DNA of 64,000 nt. Origin: Hydractinia symbiolongicarpus (taxonomy: Eukaryota; Cnidaria; Hydrozoa; Anthoathecata; Hydractiniidae). The number at the start of each line of letters is the position of its first letter. Position 1 is the stretch's first letter. Shown here piece after piece: positions 57,579-64,000 of the stretch. A model generated the notes under the pieces. It was not told the DNA's origin and did not search any database. It worked only from the letters and a program-made list of their open reading frames with translations. The DNA lies in the NCBI RefSeq assembly GCF_029227915.1, contig NC_079876.1, positions 21,516,001 through 21,580,000 on the forward strand, given 5' to 3'. Both the position numbers and the translations under genes were made by a program.

Positions 57579-59003
57579 TCTCTTTAATAATAGCCGTATT
57601 TTGTCTGTCTGTCCGCGAAAGTCGCCTCCCGTAACGGAAACACGAAATTTTGTAAATTACGCGCCGATACCAAATGCGATATATTTTTACCGACTTTGTT
57701 TTGACCGCTCGCGCGTGGAACACCATTCACAACGCCTGATTTTCTAAAAAAAAACCAAGATTTTCGCGACCAGAAAGTATCCAAGATCTTCGCGGAACGA
57801 AGGCCATTTTAATAATGGTCGTGTTTGTGGTCAGTGTGTGAGGTTTGTAGGCCTGTTTGACTTTTTTATCTTCTAAAAGCCTTATATATTTGTAATATTT
57901 GTTTTCTGTTTGTTTTCAATGTTAGGATAAATATATTGTCACGTTTTTTAGCCACGTACAGATCTTAAACGCACCAGTTTTAGGATGTTTGGCTAGGAAC
58001 GAAGATTAGCTAGCTATAGCTACTAGCTAGCTAGAGCCTCACTTATTGCTATTCTGTATGGTATAAGAGCTTTTTATCCTTGCCAACATTTATTTTTATG
58101 TTGAGGCTGTGGCTATTTAGCTAGCTCCTTAAAAAGTGAAAGTATAAAAATGCAGTTTGGCTACAACAATATTCTTAAGCAATATATAATTTTTATGCTA
58201 AATGCAGTTAGCTAGCTAGGTATAGCTACATATTTTATTATTTTTCTGCAAACTTTTTCTGCAAATGAAATGGCTGAGCGATTGTTTTGGCTGGACGAGT
58301 AACGACAGGCTGTTCCCTGTGTTTTTATTTAAACCGAAGTTGCAATGAACATTTTTGGAAAAGGGTAATACGCCTTATGCGCCTGTTCAACTGTGTTTAA
58401 CTGTACTAAGCGGTTAGCCCAGTGTTAAAAACAGACTGTTTTTTGTAAAAGGCTGTTACGCCTATGGGCATGTGCAACACCGTTTACCTGTATATACTAA
58501 GGTCAGCCCACCACTGTGACAATTAATTTTTAAACTTTCTTGGGAATCACGCCTGAACTAACCGCTCAGCCCTGTCTGCGAGAAAGTTTTTTTCAAAAGG
58601 GTATTATTACTATACGCTGTACAACACGGTTTAACTGTACTAAGCGCTCAGCCGAGTGTCACGATTAATTTTTTAACTTTTAAAAAGACTTTTTCACAAA
58701 ATAAAGTAATATTGACCGATTGTTTTTGCTATGATGGAGTAACAACACTTTGTAAACTCTGTTTTTATATCAGTTATCGTTGCGGGAAAGTTATTTTTTG
58801 AAAAATATGTTACAGTCGCACACTATAATGTTGTATGCGCTTCAAATAATTAACGACATACTGTATACCTGTACTAAAGCGCTCCACCTGATCGTGTGGG
58901 ACAGTTTACAGCTCTTATTAAGCGCTCCACAGAGTGTTCAATGCCGGATCACACCTTCACTTGTGGCTTAACCCGGCGTTTCGACGCCGGGTTTCCCGGC
59001 TAG
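57579..59003 (+). mobile_element. Helitron-like unit 4 (long, 1425 bp)
   Basis: 5' TCTCTTTAATAATAGCCGTA. 3' perfect 10 bp hairpin AACCCGGCGT-TTCG-ACGCCGGGTT, then TCCCGG-CTAG. No Rep/helicase ORF; non-autonomous. Nearly the same as unit 7. Confidence 0.7.
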
Positions 59004-61217
59004 TCTCTTTAATAATAGCCGTATTCTGTCTGTGTGTCCGCGAGAGCCGCGTCCCGTAACGGAAACACGAAATTTTTAAAATGCGCACCAATACCAAATG
59101 CGATAAATTTTTGTCCACTTTGTTTTGACCGCTCGCGCGTGGAATACCATTCACAACGCCTGATTCTTTAAAAAAAAACCAAGATTTTCGCGACCAGAAA
59201 GAATCCAAGATCTTCGCGGAACGAAGGCCATTTTGATAATGGTCGTGTTTGTGGTCAGTGTGTGAGGTTTGTAGGCCTGTTTGACTTTTTTATCTTCTAA
59301 AAGCCTTATATATTTGTAATATTTGTTTTCTGTTTGTTTTCAATGTTAGGATAAATATATTGTCACGTTTTTTAGCCACGTACAGATCTTAAACGCACCA
59401 GTTTTAGGATGTTTGGCTAGGAACGAAAATTAGCTAATTATAGCTACTAGCTAGCTAGAGCCTCACTTATTGCTATTCTGTTTGGTATAAGAGCTTTTTA
59501 TCCTAGCCAAAATTTATTTTTATGTTGAGGCTGTGGCTATTTAGCTAGCTCCTTAAAAAGTGAAAGTATAAAAATGCAGTTTGGCCACAACAATATTCTT
59601 AAGCAATATATAATTTTTATGCTAAATGCAGTTAGCTAGCTAGGTATAGCTACATATTTTATTATTTTTCTGCAAACTTTTTCTGCAAATGAAATGGCTG
59701 AGCGATTGTTTTGGCTGGACGAGTAACTACAGGCTGTTCCCTGTGTTTTTATTTAAACCGAAGTTGCAATGAACATTTTTGGAAAAGGGTAATATGCCTA
59801 TGCGCCTGTTCAACTGCGTTTAACTGTAAGCGGTTAGCCTAGTGTTAAAAACAGACTGTTTTTTGTAAAAGGCTGTTACGCCTATGGGCATGTGCAACAC
59901 CGTTTACCTGTATATACTAAAGTCAGCCCACCACTGTGACAATTAATTTTTAAACTTTCTTGGGAATCACGCCTGGACTAACCGCTTAGCCTTGTGTCTG
60001 CGAGAAAGTTTTTTTCAAAAGGGTATTATTCCTATACGCTGTGCAACACGGTTTAACTGTACTAAGTGCTCAGCCCAGTGTCACGATTAATTTTTTAACT
60101 TTTAAAAAGACTTATTCCGCAAAATGAAATAAAATTGACGATTGTTTTTGCTATGATGGAGTAACAACGGTTTGTAAACTCTGTTTTCATATCAGCTATT
60201 GTTGCGGGAAAGTAATTTAAAATATTTTACAGTCGCACACTATAATGGTGTATGCGCTTAACTTGATTTACGCCTGTGCAACACGGTTTAACTGTACTAA
60301 GCGTTCAGCTCAGTGTCACGATAAATTTTTTAACTTGCGCAAAAAGTTATTCCGCAAAATGAAATAAAATTGACGAATGTTTTTGCTATGATGGAGTAAC
60401 AACACTTTGTAAACTCTGTTTTTATATCAGTTATCGTTGCGGGAAAGTTATTTTTTGAAAAATATGTTACAGTCGCACACTATAATGGTGTATGCGCTTC
60501 AAATGATTAACGACATACTGTATACCTGTACTAAAGCGCTCCACCTGATCGTGTGGGACAGTTTACGGCTCTTATTAAGCGCTCCACAGAATGTTCAATG
60601 CTGGATCACACCTTTACTTGTGGCTTAACCCGGCGTGTTAAAAACAGACTGTTTTTTGTAAAAGGCTGTTACGCCTATGGGCATGTGCAACACCGTTTAC
60701 CTGTATATACTAAAGTCAGCCCACCACTGTGACAATTAATTTTTAAACTTTCTTGGGAATCACGCCTGGACTAACCGCTTAGCCTTGTGTCTGCGAGAAA
60801 GTTTTTTTCAAAAGGGTATTATTCCTATACGCTGTACAACACGGTTTAACTGTACTAAGTGCTCAGCCCAGTGTCACAATTAATTTTTTAACTTTTAAAA
60901 AGACTTATTCCGCAAAATGAAATAAAATTGACGATTGTTTTTGCTATGATGGAGTAACAACACTTTGTAAACTCTGTTTTTATATCAGTTATCGTTGCGG
61001 GAAAGTTATTTTTTGAAAAATATGTTACAGTCGCACACTATAATGTTGTATGCGCTTCAAATGATTAACGACATACTGTATACCTGTACTAAAGCGCTCC
61101 ACCTGATCGTGTGGGACAGTTTACAGCTCTTATTAAGCGCTCCACAGAGTGTTCAATGCCGGATCACACCTTTACTTGTGGCTTAACCTGGCGTTTCGAC
61201 GCCGGGTTTCCCGGCTA
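59004..61217 (+). mobile_element. Helitron-like unit 5 (long, rearranged, 2214 bp)
   Basis: Starts like unit 4 and carries two internal duplications. About 210 bp is repeated near 60070-60430. At 60636 the 3' hairpin breaks after AACCCGGCG and the sequence resumes at an internal point (TGTTAAAAACAGACTG, as at 59849). Ends with a full hairpin and CTA. Confidence 0.65.
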
Positions 61218-61390
61218 TCTCTTTTATAATAGCCGTATTTTGTCTGTCTCTGCGCGCACCCCCGCTGAGTTAGAAAATCGTGCTACGGAAACACGAATAT
61301 CAAATGCAATATATTTTTATCCGCTTTGTTTCCAAGGGTAAATTTAAAGGGCGGGCAACCGCGTGGATTTTTCCACGGGTTAACGACTAG
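61218..61390 (+). mobile_element. Helitron-like unit 6 (short, 173 bp)
   Basis: 5' TCTCTTTTATAATAGCCGTA. 3' GCGTGGA/TCCACGG hairpin (one mismatch at its base), end TTAACGA-CTAG. Confidence 0.65.
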
Positions 61391-62811
61391 TCTCTTTAAT
61401 AATAGCGGTATTCCGTCTGTCTGTGTGTCCGCGAAAGCCGCGTCCCGTAACAGAAACACGAAATTTTGTAAATTACGCGCCGATACCAAATGCGATATAT
61501 TTTTACCGACTTTGTTTTGACCGCTCGCGCGTAGAATACCATTCACAATGCCTGATTCTTTAAAAAAAAAAAACAAGATTTTCGCGACCAGAAAGAATCC
61601 AAGATCTTCGCGGAACGAAGGCCATTTTGATAATGGTCGTGTTTGTGGTCAGTGTGTGAGGTTTATAGGCCTGTTTGACTTTTTTATCTTCTGAAAGCCT
61701 TATATATTTGTAATATTTGTTTTCTGTTTGTTTTCAATGTTAGGATAAATATATTGTCACGTTTTTTAGCCACGTACAGATCTTAAACGCACCAGTTTTA
61801 GGATGTTTGGCTAGGAACGAAGATTAGCTAGCTATAGCTACTAGCTAGCTAGAGCCTCACTTATTGCTATTCTGTTTGGTATAAGAGCTTTTTATCCTAG
61901 CCAACATTTATTTTTATGTTGAGGCTGTGGCTATTTAAAAAGTGAAAGTATAAAAATGCAGTTTGGCTACAACAATATTCTTAAGCAATACATAATTTTT
62001 ATGCTAAATGCAGTTAGCTAGCTAGGTATAGCTACATATTTTATAATTTTTCTGCAAACTTTTTCTGCAAATGAAATGGCTGAGCGATTGTTTTGGCTGG
62101 ACGAGTAACGACAGGCTGTTCCCTGTGTTTTTATTTAAACCGAAGTTGCAATGAACATTTTTGGAAAAGGGTAATACGCCTTATGCGCCTGTTCAACTGT
62201 GTTTAACTGTACTAAGCGGTTAGCCCAGTGTTAAAAACAGACTGTTTTTTGTAAAAGGCTGTTACGCCTATGGGCATGTGCAACACCGTTTACCTGTATA
62301 TACTAAGGTCAGCCCACCACTGTGACAATTAATTTTTAAACTTTCTTGGGAATCACGCCTGGACTAACCGCTCAGCCCTGTGTCTGCGAGAAAGTTTTTT
62401 TCAAAAGGGTATTATTCCTATACGCTGTGCAACACGGTTTAACTGTACTAAGCGCTCAGCCCAGTGTCACGATTAATTTTTTAACTTGCACAAAAAGTTA
62501 TTCTGCAAAATGAAATAAAATTGACGATTGTTTTTGCTATGATGGAGTAACAACACTTTGTAAACTCTGTTTTTGTATCAGTTATCGTTGCGGGAAAGTT
62601 ATTTTTTGAAAAATATGTTACAGTCGCACACTATAATGGTGTATGCGCTTCAAAAGATTAACGACATACTGTATACCTGTACTAAAGCGCTCCACCTGAT
62701 CGTGTGGGACAGTTTACGGCTCTTATTAAGCGCTCCACAAAGTGTTCAATGCCGGATCACACCTTTACTTGTGGCTTAACCCGGCGTTTCGACGCCGGGT
62801 TTCCCGGCTAG
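61391..62811 (+). mobile_element. Helitron-like unit 7 (long, 1421 bp)
   Basis: Nearly identical to unit 4 including both termini, with few substitutions and small indels, so the copies are young. Confidence 0.7.
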
Positions 62812-64000
62812 TCTCTATATTAATAGTCGTCGTCTGTCTGTCTCTGCGCAACATGGCGGAGCAAGTAGCGAGACTCGCCGAAAATCCCCGCGGCCCTGCA
62901 GCTTTATTTCGAATCCCCAGCAGACCCCGTTTTTTTACCGGCCTTGCTTTGCCGCTCATTGTAATAAATCAATCATGAGGCTCCATTTTCACTAATGACC
63001 AATCCAAGTGCTTCGCGGCCTCAACATGCCGACGGGAGGAAACATGCTACCCCTACGAAGGCCATTTTGGTTTGGAAGTGATGGTGTGAAGTTTGTAGGT
63101 TTCCTTTCAATCCTCCTTATTTCTTCTGAGTACTTTTTATCCTATAGGATTATTTAGTTTGTTTTCACATGTTAAGGTGAATATTTCATCACGTTTTCTA
63201 GCTACGTATAAATCTTAAACAAACCAATTTTAAGTTTTTGGCTAGCTACAAAACGTACATTTTGAGGCAGCTAGCTATAGCTATCTTTATTTATTCCTAT
63301 TCTATTCTTTTAAAGTTTTTATTCAGTTTGGTATATTGTTCTTTATTTTTATGTTGAAGTTGGGTCTACCTATCTAGCTCCTTTTAGCTCTACCTCTGGC
63401 TAAAAAGTGAAAGTAGCTAAATGCAGTTATAGGCAGCTACCAATTTTATTACTGCTATGAAAGCTTATGCTGAAAAATAAAATTGCTGAGTATATATTTT
63501 TTTAACTGAACTTAATAACAACAGGCGGTTTCCTGATTTTTTTTAAACTGAAGTCGCGATAAAGTTTTTTTAAAAATGGTGTTATGCCCATACTCATGTG
63601 CGACACAGTCTAGCTGTACTAAGCGCTTAGTCCGGTGGTAACAACGGGCTGTTTCCTGTGTTTCTGTTTAACCTAAGTTGTGATAACGTTTTTTACAGAA
63701 AAAAAGTACACACTGTTTACCTATACTAAGCGCTCAGCTTAACATTTTTTTGAACTTTTCCCGGGAATATTCCCTGCAAAATAAAGAAGGTTGACCAGCT
63801 GCTTTCGCTATGACGGGGTAACATTGAAATGTAATCTGGGTTTTTATTTTACCTAAGTTGTCGAAAGTTATTTTTTGAATAGTATATTACAACGGAAACA
63901 CCATAAAGTTGTGTGCACTTCACTTGATTTTCTACACACTATATGGCTGTACTAAAGCGCTTTACCTGAATGTGTGGCACAGTTGACGGTTCTTATTAAT
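62812..64000 (+). mobile_element. Helitron-like unit 8 (long, other subfamily, open at edge)
   Basis: 5' TCTCTATATTAATAGTCGTC then GCGCAACATGGCGGAGCAAG. The interior follows the same block order as unit 7 but is well diverged and resembles the 1119-1450 fragment. 3' end beyond the window. Confidence 0.6.

Noticed and set aside
58780-62779. A 63-68 codon ORF (starting MRESYFLKN) repeated four times
   Set aside because: Repeated because the Helitron-like units are repeated; no domain and no selection evidence.
57107-64000. CRISPR-like or satellite array
   Set aside because: Units have defined 5' and 3' ends with hairpins and two size classes; spacing is not that of a CRISPR array, and the genome is eukaryotic.
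57107-64000. Autonomous Helitron
   Set aside because: No Rep or helicase reading frame anywhere in the array.

Overview
The window is AT-rich animal DNA, most likely from a cnidarian and probably a hydrozoan. That is an inference from three things: short host exons with GT-AG introns, a metabotropic-type class C receptor, and a repeat mix of RTE (CFDP2-like) LINEs, Penelope-type fragments, BEL/Pao and Gypsy elements, tnp2-type CACTA remnants and Helitrons. No prokaryotic features are present.

Two host genes dominate. The first is a tetratricopeptide-repeat 39 (TTC39) family gene on the + strand. Its exons are 65-125 bp, so it cannot be seen as one long ORF. Nine exons between 4656 and 55418 join in frame, and one intron uses a GC donor. 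At least one exon is missing inside the 33.6 kb intron 18495-52147, and both gene ends lie outside the window or were not found. The second is a two-exon metabotropic-glutamate-like GPCR (49136-45962, - strand, 1030 residues) lying antisense inside that same giant TTC39 intron.

Almost everything else is mobile DNA in the TTC39 introns. 0-4.6 kb: a possible TIR-bounded unit with PHD, Helitron and Penelope RT scraps. 4.9-14.3 kb: broken LINEs, a TAGC-rich repeat and a tnp2 transposase pseudogene. 15.7 kb: the start of a Harbinger-like element with a Myb/SANT ORF. 19.5-21.6 kb: a 2.05 kb TIR element packed with GCGTTATAACGC sites. 24.2-34.3 kb: a three-level nest in which a Gypsy element is interrupted by an RTE LINE in its integrase and by a BEL/Pao element with a 5 bp target duplication near its first ORF. 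34.6-37.9 kb: more TAGC-rich repeats and a hAT-like MITE. 44.9-45.1 kb: a perfect 117 bp-arm palindrome carrying a hammerhead-like core.

52.7-54.3 kb is a TA-flanked pogo-like element. It carries a DDE transposase C-terminus and, on the other strand, a HIRAN-domain ORF, and both reading frames contain a PCNA-interacting (PIP) box pattern. 57.1-64 kb is a head-to-tail array of eight non-autonomous Helitron-like units sharing a TCTCT 5' end and a hairpin + six bases + CTAG 3' end.
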